From positions 32,626 through 96,625 of the forward strand of contig JASCNZ010000006.1 in NCBI GenBank assembly GCA_029959905.1: a stretch of DNA of 64,000 nt, in the 5' to 3' direction. Of this stretch, positions 32,796 through 47,300 are shown piece after piece (the first letter of the stretch is position 1; each line of letters begins with the position of its first letter). The translations under genes and the position numbers were made by a program. The DNA comes from Microbacteriaceae bacterium PS02344. Its GTDB lineage: Bacteria > Actinomycetota > Actinomycetes > Actinomycetales > Microbacteriaceae. Below the pieces are notes generated by a model. The model had not been told where the DNA came from and did no database searches. It saw only the letters and a program-made list of their open reading frames with translations.

Positions 32796-33443
32796 GTGGA
32801 GCGCTCGTTGGAGACGCAGGTCGACCAGGCCGTCGAGGCCTGGTTGCGTTGGGTGCCGCGGTGGGAGCCGGCGACGCACCGCGGACGCACCGCTCCGTGC
32901 CGCCGATGCCTCGGGTCGCCGATGCTCTCGGCCGCCGGCATCGCCGGCACCGTCCCGCACGGCGTGCAGCACGGGCTCTCGACCCGGCTCAAGACCATCG
33001 TCGACCACGCCGTCGCCGAGTACACGGCGCGCAACCTGCCGATGCTGCAGAGCGAGCTCGATCAGCAGGCCGCGCGCAACCGGGCGCGCAGCTACCGCCC
33101 CACGGAAGACCTCGACCCCGAATTCGACGGGCTGCCGCTCGACCCCGAGCCGGTGCCGGGTGCGCCGTTCCTCTTCACGATCGCGGAACTCGCCGACGAT
33201 GCCGCCGAGTCGCTACCGCCGCTCCCGCCGCTGAGCGAGGAGGCGAAGGTGGCACTGCGGCAGGAGGTCGCCCTGGCAGACGAGTACGCGAACCTGGTCG
33301 GCCGGGAGATCTGCGGTCTGCTTCTGCGTCATCGCATGCGCATCCAGGCTGCGGTCTCGCAGCACGTCGAGCCGCAGATCGAGGCGCTGCTGGCCGAGCT
33401 GACGCAGTCGCTCGATTCGCCGTTCGACGCCGATCCGTCCTGA
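32796..33443 (+). CDS. Hypothetical protein with CxxC pair
   Basis: The protein has 215 residues, soluble and helical. A CRRC pair near residue 35 may bind metal or be structural; no further Cys pair completes a zinc finger nearby except one Cys late in the protein. The central part is Pro/Asp/Glu-rich (LDPEFDGLPLDPEPVPGAPF). I do not recognise the family. It is the last gene before the str operon, and its end lies 11 bases from the str promoter. Confidence 0.7.
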   Translation: MERSLETQVDQAVEAWLRWVPRWEPATHRGRTAPCRRCLGSPMLSAAGIAGTVPHGVQHGLSTRLKTIVDHAVAEYTARNLPMLQSELDQQAARNRARSYRPTEDLDPEFDGLPLDPEPVPGAPFLFTIAELADDAAESLPPLPPLSEEAKVALRQEVALADEYANLVGREICGLLLRHRMRIQAAVSQHVEPQIEALLAELTQSLDSPFDADPS

Positions 33444-33453
33444 CCGGACCCAT

Positions 33454-33483
33454 TTGACCAGCTATGTGACGCGGCATTACACT
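33454..33483 (+). promoter_or_regulatory. Promoter of the str operon (rpsL)
   Basis: TTGACC (33454-33459), an 18-base spacer and TACACT (33478-33483) form a strong promoter. Transcription would start near 33490, leaving a leader of about 160 bases before rpsL. The leader contains the palindrome GCACGTC-TC-GACGTGC at 33496-33511. Confidence 0.75.
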
Positions 33484-33650
33484 TGATCAGGTGTGTGCAC
33501 GTCTCGACGTGCGCGCTGGGCGCCGGTCCCATGACCGGTCCGCCCCCACGGCATACCCATCACACCAAAAGCTCGTCTGCTCAGGCGCGCCGGTGGGTCA
33601 TGATGTGAAACCCATCACGCTGTCACCGTGCAGCACTATGAGGAGAGAAC

Positions 33651-34019
33651 GTGCCAACCATTCAGCAGTTGGTTCGCAAGGGTCGCTCGCCGAAGGTCAC
33701 CAAGACCAAGGCTCCCGCCCTGAAGTCGAACCCGCAGCAGGCCGGGGTCTGCACCCGCGTCTACACCACCACCCCGAAGAAGCCGAACTCGGCGATGCGC
33801 AAGGTCGCCCGTGTGAAGCTCCGCAACGGCACCGAGGTCACCGCCTACATCCCCGGCGAGGGCCACAACCTGCAGGAGCACTCGCTGGTGCTCGTCCGCG
33901 GTGGTCGTGTGAAGGACCTCCCCGGTGTGCGTTACAAGATCGTCCGCGGCGCCCTGGACACCCAGGCCGTCAAGAACCGTAAGCAGGCTCGTTCCCGCTA
34001 CGGCGCGAAGAAGGGTTGA
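33651..34019 (+). CDS. rpsL: 30S ribosomal protein S12
   Basis: The protein has 122 residues with the conserved S12 sequence ([10 protein letters not shown] start; TPKKPNSA with the Lys of the streptomycin site near residue 43; [11 protein letters not shown] near residue 86). It sits at the decoding centre. The start is GTG with AGGAGAG upstream. It is the first gene of the str operon, 5 bases before rpsG. Confidence 0.98.
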   Translation: MPTIQQLVRKGRSPKVTKTKAPALKSNPQQAGVCTRVYTTTPKKPNSAMRKVARVKLRNGTEVTAYIPGEGHNLQEHSLVLVRGGRVKDLPGVRYKIVRGALDTQAVKNRKQARSRYGAKKG

Positions 34020-34024
34020 GTTAG

Positions 34025-34495
34025 ATGCCTCGTAAGGGTCCCGCCCCCAAGCGCCCCGTCGTCAACGACCCGGTCTACGGCGCTCCGATCGTCACCTCGC
34101 TGGTGAACAAGATCCTCGTCGACGGCAAGAAGTCGCTGGCCGAGTCGATCGTCTACGGCGCCCTCCGCGGCGTCGAGGCGAAGAACGGTCAGGATGCCGT
34201 CGCCACGCTCAAGAAGGCGCTCGACAACGTCCGTCCCACCCTCGAGGTCCGCAGCCGCCGCGTCGGTGGCTCGACCTACCAGGTGCCGGTCGAGGTCAAG
34301 CCGCACCGCGCGAACACCCTCGCGCTGCGCTGGCTCGTCAGCTACGCCAAGGGCCGTCGTGAGAAGACGATGACCGAGCGTCTGCAGAACGAGATCCTCG
34401 ACGCGTCGAACGGCCTCGGTGCCGCGGTCAAGCGCCGCGAGGACACGCACAAGATGGCCGAGTCGAACCGCGCGTTCGCTCACTACCGCTGGTAA
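34025..34495 (+). CDS. rpsG: 30S ribosomal protein S7
   Basis: The protein has 156 residues with the standard S7 sequence ([10 protein letters not shown] start; [11 protein letters not shown] near residue 80). It organises the head of the 30S subunit. A strong hairpin follows before fusA, so part of the transcripts may end here. Confidence 0.98.
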   Translation: MPRKGPAPKRPVVNDPVYGAPIVTSLVNKILVDGKKSLAESIVYGALRGVEAKNGQDAVATLKKALDNVRPTLEVRSRRVGGSTYQVPVEVKPHRANTLALRWLVSYAKGRREKTMTERLQNEILDASNGLGAAVKRREDTHKMAESNRAFAHYRW

Positions 34496-34502
34496 CAGCC
34501 TC

Positions 34503-34534
34503 GCCCGCCCCCGGCCCCCGGGTCGGGGGCGGGC
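34503..34534 (+). terminator. Hairpin between rpsG and fusA
   Basis: GCCCGCCCCCG pairs with CGGGGGCGGGC (11 bp, no mismatch) across a 10-base loop. It may act as a partial terminator within the str operon. Confidence 0.55.
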
Positions 34535-34579
34535 ACCCTCTCTTCGCAGTTCACCTGCCAAAACGATAAGGACACTCCT

Positions 34580-36694
34580 GTGGCACAAGACGTGCTCACC
34601 GACCTGAGCAAGGTCCGCAACATCGGCATCATGGCTCACATCGATGCCGGCAAGACCACCACCACCGAGCGCATCCTGTTCTACACGGGCGTCAACCACA
34701 AGCTCGGCGAGACGCACGACGGCGCCTCGACGACCGACTGGATGGAGCAGGAGAAGGAGCGCGGCATCACGATCACGTCTGCCGCCGTGACCTGCTTCTG
34801 GAACAACAACCAGATCAACATCATCGACACCCCCGGTCACGTGGACTTCACCGTCGAGGTGGAGCGTTCGCTCCGCGTGCTCGATGGCGCGGTCGCCGTG
34901 TTCGACGGCAAGGAGGGCGTCGAGCCCCAGTCCGAGACCGTGTGGCGTCAGGCCGACAAGTACAACGTCCCCCGCATCTGCTTCGTCAACAAGATGGACA
35001 AGCTCGGCGCGGACTTCTACTTCACCGTCGACACCATCGTGAACCGCCTCGGCGCCAAGCCGCTCGTGCTCCAGCTCCCGATCGGTGCCGAGAACGACTT
35101 CGTCGGTGTCGTCGACCTCATCGAGATGCGCGCCCTCGTGTGGCCCGGCGATGCCAAGGGTGACGTCACCATGGGTGCGTCGTACGAGATCCAGGAGATC
35201 CCGGCCGACCTCAAGGACAAGGCCGACGAGTACCGTCAGACCCTGCTCGAGACCGTCGCCGAGACCGACGACGCGCTGCTCGAGAAGTTCTTCGGTGGCG
35301 AGGAGCTCTCGGTCGCCGAGATCAAGGGCGCCATCCGCAAGATGGTCGTCGCCAGCGAGATCTACCCGGTCCTCTGCGGCTCGGCGTTCAAGAACCGCGG
35401 CGTGCAGCCGATGCTCGACGCGGTCGTCGACTACCTCCCGAATCCCCTCGACGTCGGTGCCATCGAGGCGCACGACCCGAAGGACGAGGAGAAGGTCATC
35501 GAGCGTCACCCCGACGCGAAGGACCCGTTCGCCGCGCTCGCGTTCAAGGTCGCCGTGCACCCGTTCTTCGGTCGCCTCACGTACGTCCGCGTCTACTCGG
35601 GTCACCTCGACTCCGGCTCGGCCGTCATCAACTCGACCAAGGGCAAGAAGGAGCGCATCGGGAAGATCTTCCAGATGCACGCCAACAAGGAGAACCCGGT
35701 CGACTCGCTCACCGCGGGCAACATCTACGCCGTGATCGGCCTGAAGGACACCACCACCGGTGACACCCTCGCCGCGATCGACGCGCCCGTCGTCCTCGAG
35801 TCGATGACGTTCCCCGAGCCCGTCATCGAGGTCGCCATCGAGCCGAAGACCAAGGCCGACCAGGAGAAGCTGGGCACCGCGATCCAGAAGCTCGCCGAAG
35901 AGGACCCGACCTTCCGTACGGAGCTCAACCCCGAGACCGGTCAGACGACCATCAAGGGCATGGGCGAGCTGCACCTCGACATTCTCGTCGACCGCATGAA
36001 GCGCGAGTTCCGCGTCGAGGCGAACGTCGGAAAGCCCCAGGTGGCCTACCGCGAGACGATCAAGAAGGCCGTCGAGAAGCACGACTACACGCACAAGAAG
36101 CAGACCGGTGGTTCCGGACAGTTCGCGAAGATCCAGTTCACCATCGAGCCCCTCGAGCTCGACGGCGACAAGACCTACGAATTCGTCAACTCGGTGACCG
36201 GTGGCCGCATCCCGCGCGAGTACATCGGTTCGATCGACGCCGGTTTCCAGGACGCCATGAACGTGGGCGTGCTCGCCGGCTACCCGATGGTCGGCGTTCG
36301 CGCGATCATCGTCGACGGTGCCGCTCACGACGTCGACTCCTCGGAGATGGCGTTCAAGATCGCGGGTTCCATGGGCTTCAAGGAGGCGGCGCGCCGCGCC
36401 AACCCCGTGCTGCTCGAGCCGCTGATGGCCGTCGAGGTCCGTACTCCGGAGGAGTACATGGGCGACGTCATCGGCGACCTGAACTCGCGTCGTGGCCAGA
36501 TCCAGTCGATGGAGGACGCCGCCGGCGTCAAGGTCGTCCGCGCTCAGGTGCCGCTGTCCGAGATGTTCGGCTACATCGGCGACCTGCGTTCGAAGACCTC
36601 GGGTCGCGCCGTCTACTCGATGGAGTTCCACAGCTACGCTGAGGTTCCCCGCGCCGTGGCCGACGAGATCGTCCAGAAGGCCAAGGGCGAGTAA
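34580..36694 (+). CDS. fusA: Elongation factor G
   Basis: The protein has 704 residues. G1 (AHIDAGKTT, near residue 18), G2/G3 ([18 protein letters not shown]) and G4 ([10 protein letters not shown]) are intact, followed by EF-G domains II-V. It drives translocation with GTP. The start is GTG with AAGGA upstream. A terminator-like hairpin and the tuf leader follow. Confidence 0.98.
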   Translation: MAQDVLTDLSKVRNIGIMAHIDAGKTTTTERILFYTGVNHKLGETHDGASTTDWMEQEKERGITITSAAVTCFWNNNQINIIDTPGHVDFTVEVERSLRVLDGAVAVFDGKEGVEPQSETVWRQADKYNVPRICFVNKMDKLGADFYFTVDTIVNRLGAKPLVLQLPIGAENDFVGVVDLIEMRALVWPGDAKGDVTMGASYEIQEIPADLKDKADEYRQTLLETVAETDDALLEKFFGGEELSVAEIKGAIRKMVVASEIYPVLCGSAFKNRGVQPMLDAVVDYLPNPLDVGAIEAHDPKDEEKVIERHPDAKDPFAALAFKVAVHPFFGRLTYVRVYSGHLDSGSAVINSTKGKKERIGKIFQMHANKENPVDSLTAGNIYAVIGLKDTTTGDTLAAIDAPVVLESMTFPEPVIEVAIEPKTKADQEKLGTAIQKLAEEDPTFRTELNPETGQTTIKGMGELHLDILVDRMKREFRVEANVGKPQVAYRETIKKAVEKHDYTHKKQTGGSGQFAKIQFTIEPLELDGDKTYEFVNSVTGGRIPREYIGSIDAGFQDAMNVGVLAGYPMVGVRAIIVDGAAHDVDSSEMAFKIAGSMGFKEAARRANPVLLEPLMAVEVRTPEEYMGDVIGDLNSRRGQIQSMEDAAGVKVVRAQVPLSEMFGYIGDLRSKTSGRAVYSMEFHSYAEVPRAVADEIVQKAKGE

Positions 36695-36705
36695 CACTTC
36701 TGGGT

Positions 36706-36735
36706 GCCGGCCCCTGAGCATGCGACGGGGCCGGC
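36706..36735 (+). terminator. Terminator-like hairpin after fusA
   Basis: GCCGGCCCC pairs with GGGGCCGGC around a 12-base loop, 11 bases after the fusA stop. It suggests that tuf also has its own promoter in the 36740-36850 gap, where AT-richer sequence (TACTAAACTGAG) occurs. Confidence 0.6.
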
Positions 36736-36852
36736 TCCCAGGTCACCTACAACTTCACATTCCCTCTCTACTAAACTGAGATTCACACCCGTAGAGAACC
36801 GGTCGCAATCCAGTGCCCGGCACCTCTACAACGACGTCCTGAGGAGGACCCA

Positions 36853-38046
<1,194 letters not shown>

Positions 38047-38060
38047 GCATCTGCTTCCTG

Positions 38061-38094
38061 CGAAAGGGTCGGACCTCCGGGTCCGGCCCTTTCG
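38061..38094 (+). terminator. Intrinsic terminator after tuf
   Basis: A 14-bp stem (CGAAAGGGTCGGAC with GTCCGGCCCTTTCG, one T-G pair) encloses a 6-base loop. It closes the str operon. Confidence 0.8.
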
Positions 38095-38137
38095 TCGTCT
38101 CCGGATGCTCCACCGGAGACCTCGCAAATATATTCAC

Positions 38138-38167
38138 TTGAACAAAACACTTCGTGTCTTGTAGTGT
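38138..38167 (+). promoter_or_regulatory. Promoter of the giant surface-protein gene, with inner dyad
   Basis: TTGAAC (38138-38143), 18 bases and TAGTGT (38162-38167) form a promoter in an AT-rich patch. A near-perfect inverted repeat (ACAAAACAC-TTC-GTGTCTTGT, 38142-38162) fills the spacer, a typical repressor position. A leader of about 170 bases follows, with the hairpin GCTGTGCT-G-AGCACAGC near 38173. Confidence 0.6.
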
Positions 38168-38343
38168 GATCTTGCTGTGCTGAGCACAGCCGGCAGGCAT
38201 GCGTCCGAGCCCTGAGTCGGACCGGCGCTGCGGCGGTCGGAGGAACCCGAAGCTCCTTCGACCCGCCGGGCGCACTCGCGCCTGCGAGAAGGGGAGAGCC
38301 TGCGCATCGGGGAAGGGTGCGTGGGACCAAGGGGAGCATCACC

Positions 38344-41300
38344 ATGCGTTCGACCATGCGTCGGAAGACTTTCACGCGCGCCCGGAGCCTGACGGCCGTC
38401 ACCGCCGTTCTCTCCCTGATCGCCGGGGCTCTGGTGGTCGGTGCGACCGCTCAGATGGCTGCGGCCCAGGAGTGGACGCCGACGGTGACGATGAACGCCG
38501 TCGATTCGTCCGGCGGGAAGAAGGACTTCGTCCTCGCGGGCGATCCCGTCGCCTTCGACGTCGCGGTCGCGAACCCGGCGAACGGCACGGGGGGCAAGCA
38601 GTTCAACCTCAGCCTCATGGCGGTCGCGCCCGACAGCGTGGAGCTGGCCGACTCGGGCGCGTTCGGTGCCGCGAAGGTCTACCCGGCGGGCAGCATCCTG
38701 CCGAACGCCACCCGCACCGCGCAGAGCGCCCCGGCCGACTGCGCAGCAATCGGACTCGTCGCCGCCCCCATCGACTCGAAGACGCCCTTCCTGTGCGCCG
38801 TGCCCGAGGGGCAGCAGGTCTTCGTGTGGTCGAACGTCAACGACCTCCCCCAGGGCGGCACGGTGTCGGCGCGTATCCGCCTCACCGTCGACGAAGCGGT
38901 CTCGCCGGTCGGCGCGACCGTGCCCTTCGCGATCCGTGCCTTCACGAGCAACGATCCCACCCGCATCCCGACCTTCGACGGCTCGGCGAGCGTCTCGCGC
39001 ACGGGCGACCACACCTCCGGAGCCGGCACGGACCGCGCCGAGGTGAAGATCGGTGCTCTGCGCATCGTGAAGACCGAACCGAGCGCCGAGGCCGAGCTGC
39101 TGCGCGGTGCGCACGACCACCCCACCGAGTACACGCTGCGCGTGACGAACACCGACCGTGCCGCCACGAACGCCGTCGTCGTCACCGACTACCTGCCCGC
39201 CGGTCTCGAGTACCTCGGGACGGGCCGTGCCGACGACAACTCCGTCGCCCGCGAGTACCCGACGGCGGCCGCGCTCGACGGTGGCGCGACCTCCAGCGAG
39301 GTCGTCGAGACCGTGCAGGTGTCGGCCGATGATGCCCGCGCGCTCGACCTCCCGGGCGCCGGTGTGTACACCAAGGTGACCTGGACGATCGGCGACCTCC
39401 CGGCCGGAGCCGAGCGGGAGATCCGCTACCGCGCGGCCGTGCCGCTGTTCGAGAACGTGCTCTGGGCCGACGGCACCGCGCCGAGCCCGCAGAGCGGCGA
39501 GCAGGCGGCGAACCTCGGCAACAACACGGGGCCCTCGACGCGCCACGGTTCGACCGCCGCGCCCGCGGGCGCGCAGAGCCTCCGCAACGTCGCGCACGCC
39601 GCCGGCACCTACCAGGGTGCGGTCCTCAATGACGACCCGGCCCTGCGTGCCGTCGCCGACCACGACTCCGAGATCGTCGACGCCGTCGACGTGCGCGTCC
39701 TGAAGAGCGTCGACAGCGGCGACACCTTCGACACCGGCGTCCTGGCCGTGTACTCGGTGCAGGTCGACGTCAGCGAGTACGTCGATGCGAGCGACATCGT
39801 TCTCACCGATGTCATCCCCAACGGGCTCTGCCCGGCATTCCCCGTCGCGGCCGATGGCGTGCGGCTGATGATCGCCGGCGAGACGGTGACCTCCGAGGTC
39901 TGGAACGGCGCCGTTCCCGGCGATGCCTGCACGTACCCGTCGTCCGGCGCGGGCGCCGAACTCTCCGACGATCTGCACCTCGCCTCGATCGACTACGCGC
40001 CCCAGGCGGGCACGTTCACCATCGCGTTCGGCGTCGACGACATCCCCGCGAACGGCACCCTCACGGCGAAGTACACGGCGATGCAGCGCTCCAACTACAC
40101 CGGCGGCAACGGCGGCACGAGCGCCGGCGACAGCTTCGTCAACCACGTCGAGGTCACCGCGCGCACCCAGCCGATCGCCGCGATCGCGAACGACCCGGTG
40201 CTGTCGGACCGCGTCGGCGGCGAACGCCTCACCTGGGACGACTCCTCCGCGACCATCGCGTCCGACCACAGCGTCCTGACCAAGACCGTGCTCGAGCGCG
40301 GTACGGAGCTGACCACCGCGCCGTCGGCCTGGGTCGCCCAGGCCACGCGCCCGTTCTCGCCCGGCGACACCGTCTGGTACCGAGTCGAGCTGCAGCTCGC
40401 CCGCGGCATCGACTCGCGCAATGTCGAGCTGACCGACTATTTCCCCGAGGGCATCGCCTTCCGTGACGTGCTCTACACCTGGAACGGCATCCCCGGCTTC
40501 CCGGCTCCGAGCGCCCCTGTCGCGCGAGGAACCCAGGGTTTCCCCGAGGCGTTCGTGCCGAGCCCGCAGACCACGGCGAACTCGCTGACCTGGGCGCTCG
40601 GTTCGCAGAACCGCGCCGCGAGCGGTGACCGCTTCATGCCGGCCGGCAGCACCGTGACCGCGTACATCGCCGGCGAGGTCGTCGGCCAGTCGGCCTCGCC
40701 CGACGAGGTCGACAACCCCAAGAACCAGGCCAAGTACCTGCAGGTGAACGTCGACCGCGCGATCGAGTTCGGCCGCGCCGACGCCGGCATCGACCTCGAC
40801 TGGGGATCGACGCTGACCAAGGGCATCCGCGCCGTGAACGGTGACGTCATCGGCGCGACCTTCGGCGAGCGGGTCGAGTCGCGCCAGGTCGTCCAGACCG
40901 ACAAGGTCGAATACCGCATCGACGTTCGTACTCCGCAGAACCCGACCACCGACTACGTGGTGTGGGACGTGCTCCCGGCGGGTGTGACGAAGCAGGACGT
41001 CCGCGGGTTCACCGCCGAGCTCGTCGACGGAACGCAGAGCACCTCGCTGACCGCAGGCCAGGCGGATGCCGTCGCCTACGACGCGGGCGAGCTGCCCCTC
41101 GGCATTCGCCCCCAGGTCGGGCTCGAGAACCGCTCGGTCATCGTCTGGAACGTGAGCGCGACCGTGCCGGGGTCGACCCCGCAGGCGACGGGCGTCCCCG
41201 GTGTGGTGCGCGGCCTCTCGCTCGGCTACACGCTCGTGATGCCGACCGGCGTCGCCGGCGGCGGCGCCCCGGCGCAGGTGAACCAGCAGTACGTCAACAC

Positions 41301-44300
41301 CGCCGGCATCGTCAGCTACGGCATCGAGAACTCGGCGACGCGCACGACCACGATCGTGCCGCAGCGCGACGGCGGTGGCCAGCAGCTGACCACCCGCACG
41401 CCGCAGGACGGCGAGGTCCGCGTCTCCGACATCGACACGGTCGACGCCGCCGAGGTGCACCTGCCCGATGTCGACGTGCGCAAGAAACTCATCTCCACCG
41501 AGGTCGGTCCGACGACCGGCACTCCGTTCGGCGAGAACGTCCTCACGGGCAGCCGTAACGGCGCATCGCAGATCGTGCAGGGCGAGCACGCGACCTTCGA
41601 GTACTCCCTGACGGTTCCCGCGCGCACGACGATCACGAACGCTGTGCTTTCGGACGGCGGGCGGCTCTCCTCCGCCTCCGGCGATGTCGTGTACGAGTAC
41701 GTCGAGGGGAGCGCCGAGTTCTTCGGGCCGGACGACGCTCCCATCGAGGTGCGCGACGAAGCGGACGGGTTCCGCACCGCCGAGACCCAGGGCAGCGCGC
41801 ACGGCGTGCTGACCTTCCCCTCGACGTACACCAACGACACCACCGACGCGCAGACCTTCCGTGTGCGGGTGACCGTCTGGGTGAAGGACCGCGACGCGGC
41901 GAACCCGACGGCGACCCAGATCGCCGACGGGGCATCCCTGACCAACACCGCGACCGCGACCTTCGGCGACCCGAACGGCGTCGCCGGAAGCCGCCTCACC
42001 CGCACCGCCACCGCGACGGCGACGTTCGCCGAGCCGGCGCCCCGGGTCACCAAGACCGCGTCCTCGGCGACGGTCTCCGCAGCGGGCACCGTCGACTACA
42101 CGATCGTCGCCCAGAACGGCGCCAACCGTGTCGCGATGTACGACAACGTCGTGCTCGACTGCGTGCCGGGCGAGGTTACCCCGAGCAAGCTCACCGCGAG
42201 CGTCGGCACGGTCCGCGTGCTGGACCGCACCTGCGCGATCGCCACGTCGGGCGCGATCCAGACCGACACCGGCACCGGCAAGCTCATCGAGTGGAGCATC
42301 CCCGAGATCCAGGGCACCGGCCCCACCGGCGCTCCGACCCTGACCTACACCGGCACCGTCCAGGCGCAGGCCGGCGGTGGCTCGACGTTCACGAACCGTG
42401 CCGAGCTCACCGGGCACACCCTGCCCGCATCGCTCGGGGGCGACGACACCTCCGCTCGGCGCGGCACCGTCACGGCGTCTGTCAACAGGACCGTGACGAT
42501 GCCCGACGCGACGATCACCAAGACCCCGTCGAGCGGAACGGCGCCGGTCGGCGACGTGATCACCTACACCGTGACGACGACGCTGCCGTCTGCGACGAAC
42601 TTCTACGACGTCACGCTCACCGACACGCTGCCCGCCGGAGTGGAGTTCCTGCCCGGTGGCACGCACACCGAGGTGGCCGACTGGCGGGGGGCGCCCGACG
42701 CTCCCGCCATCGGCGCCCCGCAGCTCGACGGCCGCACCCTGACGTGGGCGATCGGCCCGGACGACGTGCTCGCCTGGAGCACCGCGCGCACGATCACCGT
42801 GACCTACCAGGCGCGCCTCACCCCGGACGCCGCGGCAGCCGCTCCGTCGAACACCGCGGCCTTCACCTGGAGCAAGATCGACGGATCCGCCGCGACCGCC
42901 GACCGGCGCACGGCACAGACCACGGCGTCGGTGACGCTCCTCAACCCCCGGGTGACCGTCGCCAAGCTGGTGAAGGCCACGAGTGCGGCCGATTCCACGT
43001 ACGCCGCGACCGCCTCGGGCGACCCCGACCAGTCGTTCACCTTCCGCGTGCGGCTGACGAACGCGGGCAACACGCCGGCGTACGGCATCACCGTCACCGA
43101 CACCGTGCCCGCGGGCCTGCGCGTCGACACGACCCAGGCGGCGTTCGCCGGCGCGATGTTCTCCGACGAGACGGCGATCCGCGAGGGTCGCGGCGGCACC
43201 GTGCGCTGGGTGCTCGCCGGCCCGCTCAGCAACCTGAGCCCGTCGAACGTCACCGATCTGACCTATCGCGGCACGTTCGTCGCGTCGTCCGACCTGCGTG
43301 CGGCCGCCCTGGCCAACACCGCGACGGTGACGGAGTACGCGTCCGCGGCGACCGGCGGATGGGTCTACCGGCCCGGCACGGGCAGGCTGCCCGGCAACGC
43401 GGTCGTGTCGAACACGAACACGACGGCCTCGGCTTCCGTCACGCCGCGCTTCCCGCAGGTCACGTTCGCGAAGAGCGCGACGGGTGGCACGCAGGCCTTC
43501 CTCGGGGAAGCGTTCTCGTGGACCCTGCAGGCGAGCAACGCCGGAGCCGGCGTCGCTCACACGGTCACGCTGGTCGACACGCTCCCCTCGAACTGGGAGT
43601 ACGACGCATCGGTGACCCCGCGGCTCAGCGTGGGCGGGGCCGCGGCCGTCGACCTCGCCGCGCCGACCATCACGACCCAGAACGGCCGCCAGGTGCTGAC
43701 CTGGACGGTCGGCACGGCGGGCAGCGTCCTGCTGCCGGGCACGGTGGGCAACACGACCGCCGCCCAGCGCACCCTGAAGGTCGTCTTCTCGGCGAAGCCG
43801 CTGGCGGATGCCGTCAGCACCAACGGATCCGGGCTGTCGATGAACCACGTCAACACGCTCAGCGGTTCGGTGACCGACTCGACCGGCGCGCAGCGGAACG
43901 CCGCGGTGTCGGCCTACGCCGGCGCCAACGCGCAGGCGAACGCGCAGATCGCCCGGGCCGACCTCAAGGTCGTCAAGGCGGCGATCGGCGGCGACGCGAA
44001 GGGCGCTTGGATCGCCGGCGAGACCGTGCGCTCCGGGTACACGCAGCCGCAGTGGCGCATCACGATCACGAACCAGGGACCGGATGCCGCGAACGGACCG
44101 TTCACGGTGACCGACGCCGCGGAGCTTCCCGCCGGGGTGACGACCGGGGCGTTCACCGCCCGGTACTTCGCTTCGACGAACGACGCCTCGGGAACGGCTC
44201 TGTCCCTCAGTGGCACGGGCACCGCGGGCGACCCCTTCGTCGTCGGCGACGCCGGGCGCACGCTCGCCCCGAACGGGTCCGACCGCATCGAGCTGACCGC

Positions 44301-47300
44301 GAACGCCACGGTCGCCGCGACCGCCACCGGTACGGCGGAGAACACCGCCGACGCGACGAGCCGCACCTACGAGGCGCCGGCCGACATCGCGAAGGACAAC
44401 CGTTCGGTCGCCTCGCGCGTCATCGCCACCTCGGCTGACCTCGCGGTGCAGAAGACCGTGAACACCGCGGAGGCGACCGCTGGCCGCCCGATCACGTGGA
44501 ACATCGCCGTGCGAAACAACGGCCCGTCGTCGGCCGCCTCGACGAGTGGGGCGCGCATCACGGTGACCGACACGGTCCCGGCCGGTATCACCGACGTGCA
44601 GGATCCCTCCGCGGGTCTCACCTCGTGGACGGTCACGGCCTCGGACGGCTGGCCGGCCACCGCCGGTGACACGATCACCTGGACCTACGAGGGCGCGACG
44701 CTGCCCGTCGGCCCGGCGCAGGGTCTGTCCCTCACGGGACTGGTCGCCCCATCGTGGACCGGGGGAGCGGTCGCCAACACGGCGACGGTGACCGCGGGAG
44801 CGACGAGCGATCCGACCCCCGCGAACAACACGTCGACGGTGACCGTCACCCCCGGTGACGCCACCACGCTGGCCGTCACCAAGACCCGCGTCGTGAACGA
44901 CGGCGGCGTCTGGAAGGATGCCGCGCAGTACGGCGAGGCGCTTGCGGAGCCCGTGGCGGGCGAGACGATCGCCTACCGCGTGGTCGTCACCAACAACGGC
45001 CCCGCCGACGCGCGCGGCGTGCGGGTGGTCGACGAGGTGCCGGACATGCTGACCTACGCGTCGGTCGTGAACGAGAACGGCTCGTGGACCCGCACGGCGG
45101 GTCCGGGCGCCGACGACACGTTCGCCCTCGGCGGCACGATCCGCACCACCGCAGGGAACGACACCCGTTCCTTCGTCGTGGTGTACACGGTGGACTCGGC
45201 GCTCGCGCCGGGCGCGGTGATCGAGAACGTCGTCGTCGCCTCGGCCACCAACGCCACGAACGCCCCGCGCGACATCGCCACGACGGCATCCGACCGGGTC
45301 GCCGATCTGTCGATCGTCAAGCAGGCGCTCGACGCCGACGGCGCACCCGTTCCTGCGGGCACGATCCCCGAGGTCGTCGCCGGCACCCAGACGCGCTTCG
45401 TGCTCACCGTCACGAACGACGGTCCGAGCAGCTCGAGCGCGCCCATCTCGATCACCGACCGCCTTCCGGCGGGGATGACGTACGTCTCGTCGACGATCGA
45501 TGTCGCCGGCTCCGGTGCGGGCGCGGCAACGCCGGTCGTGAGTGAGGACGGGCGATCCCTCGCCTGGGAGGCGGTGACCGGCTCGGGCACGCTCGCGGTC
45601 GGACAGACCGCGATCATCGTGGTCACCGCCGCCATCGCACCCGACGTGCGCGAGCAGCGTCTCGTGAACGTCGCGGACGTCACCGCTCCCGAGGAGTCCG
45701 ACGCGTCGAACAACCACGCCGAGGCATCGGTCGACGTCGTGACGCTCGCCGAGATGTCGATCGTCAAGACCGTCGCCGACGGTCCCTGGATCGCCGGAAC
45801 CGATGTGACCTACACGATCACCGTCGACAACGACGGGCCATCGGTCGCCGACGCGTTCGTCTCGGATCTGCTGCCGGCCGGCCTCACCGCCGTGTCGATC
45901 AGCGGCCCCGGGTGGGACTGCGACCGGGACGGCCTCGACTGCGAGCGCGCTGCGCATCCGGTGGGGGAGAGCACGATCACCGTGGTGGCTCGCGTCGCCT
46001 CGAGCGTGCCGACGGGCGAGGAGCTCGTCAACACGGCCGACCTGACCTGGACCGACAGCCGCAGCACCTCGCCACATGAAGACAGCGACTCGGCGTCGAT
46101 CGAGGTGACGACGCGCGCCGATCTGCGCGTCGTGAAGACCGCGTTCGATGAGCGCGGTGACACGACGGGCGCCGCCGTGGCGGGCGAGACCGCCCGTTAC
46201 CGCATCTCGGTCGACAACGCGGGCCCGAGCGATGCGGTCGGTCCTCTGACCGTGGTCGACGCGCTGCCCGCGGGCATGCGTTTCGAGCGGATGCTCGGCG
46301 ACGGGGCCGACGCCTGGGCCGTGGTGGCCGACGACGCCGACCCGCAGGTGGTGACGTTCGTCCGGCTGCCGTCGAGCGCGGGACTCGCGAACGGGGCGAC
46401 GGCACCGTCGATCGAGTTCGAGGTGACGGTCGACGAGTCCGTCGCGGCCGGGACCGTGCTGACCAACGTGGCCACCGCGACGTCCGGCACGCCGGACCCG
46501 AACCCGACGAACGACTCCGGCAGTGCCGAGGTCACGGTGACGCGCGCGGTCGACCTGTCGATCACGAAGGTGCACGACGCGTCGGCGGTCCGCATCGGCG
46601 ATGCGCTGCCGTTCTCGCTGCAGGTCACCAATGCCGGCCCCTCGGAGGCCTCGGACATCGTCGTGACCGACGTGGTGCCGGCGGGACTCACGGTGCTCAC
46701 CGAGGTGGGTGACGAGGTCGGCGACGACTGGACCGTCGAGTCGATCGCGCCGGTCGATGCCGACGATCCGGCGGCCGGCACCCGGGTGACGGCGCGGTAC
46801 GCCCTCACCGTCGCCCCGACCGCGACCGCATCGGAGCTGACGCTGCGCACCCGTGTCGAGGTCGGCGCCTACCCGCAGGTCGTGAACACGGCGTCGGTGA
46901 CGGCGGCCGAGATCACCGACGCGACGCCCGATCGCACCCCGGCGGACAACTCCGTCGAGGATGCCGTCGTGGTCCCGCCGATGGCGGCGCTGGTCGTCAC
47001 CAAGACGGCGGTGGGGCAGCTCAAGGTCGGCACGGCAGGGGAGTACCGGATCGTCGTGCGCAACGACGGGCCGACCGCCGACCCCGGCCCGGTGACGGTC
47101 ACGGATGCACTCCCCGAAGGGCTCACCTTCGTCTCGTCGCCCGACGAGGGCGTGCAGGTCGACGGTCGCATCGTGACGTGGACGCTGGCCGACGGAGTCG
47201 CCGCCGGCGATCTGGTGGAGCTGACGCTGCACGTGAACGTCGGGGAGGCCGCGTACCCCTCGGTGAGCAACGCCGTGGTGGTCGAATCGCCGAGCGAGCA

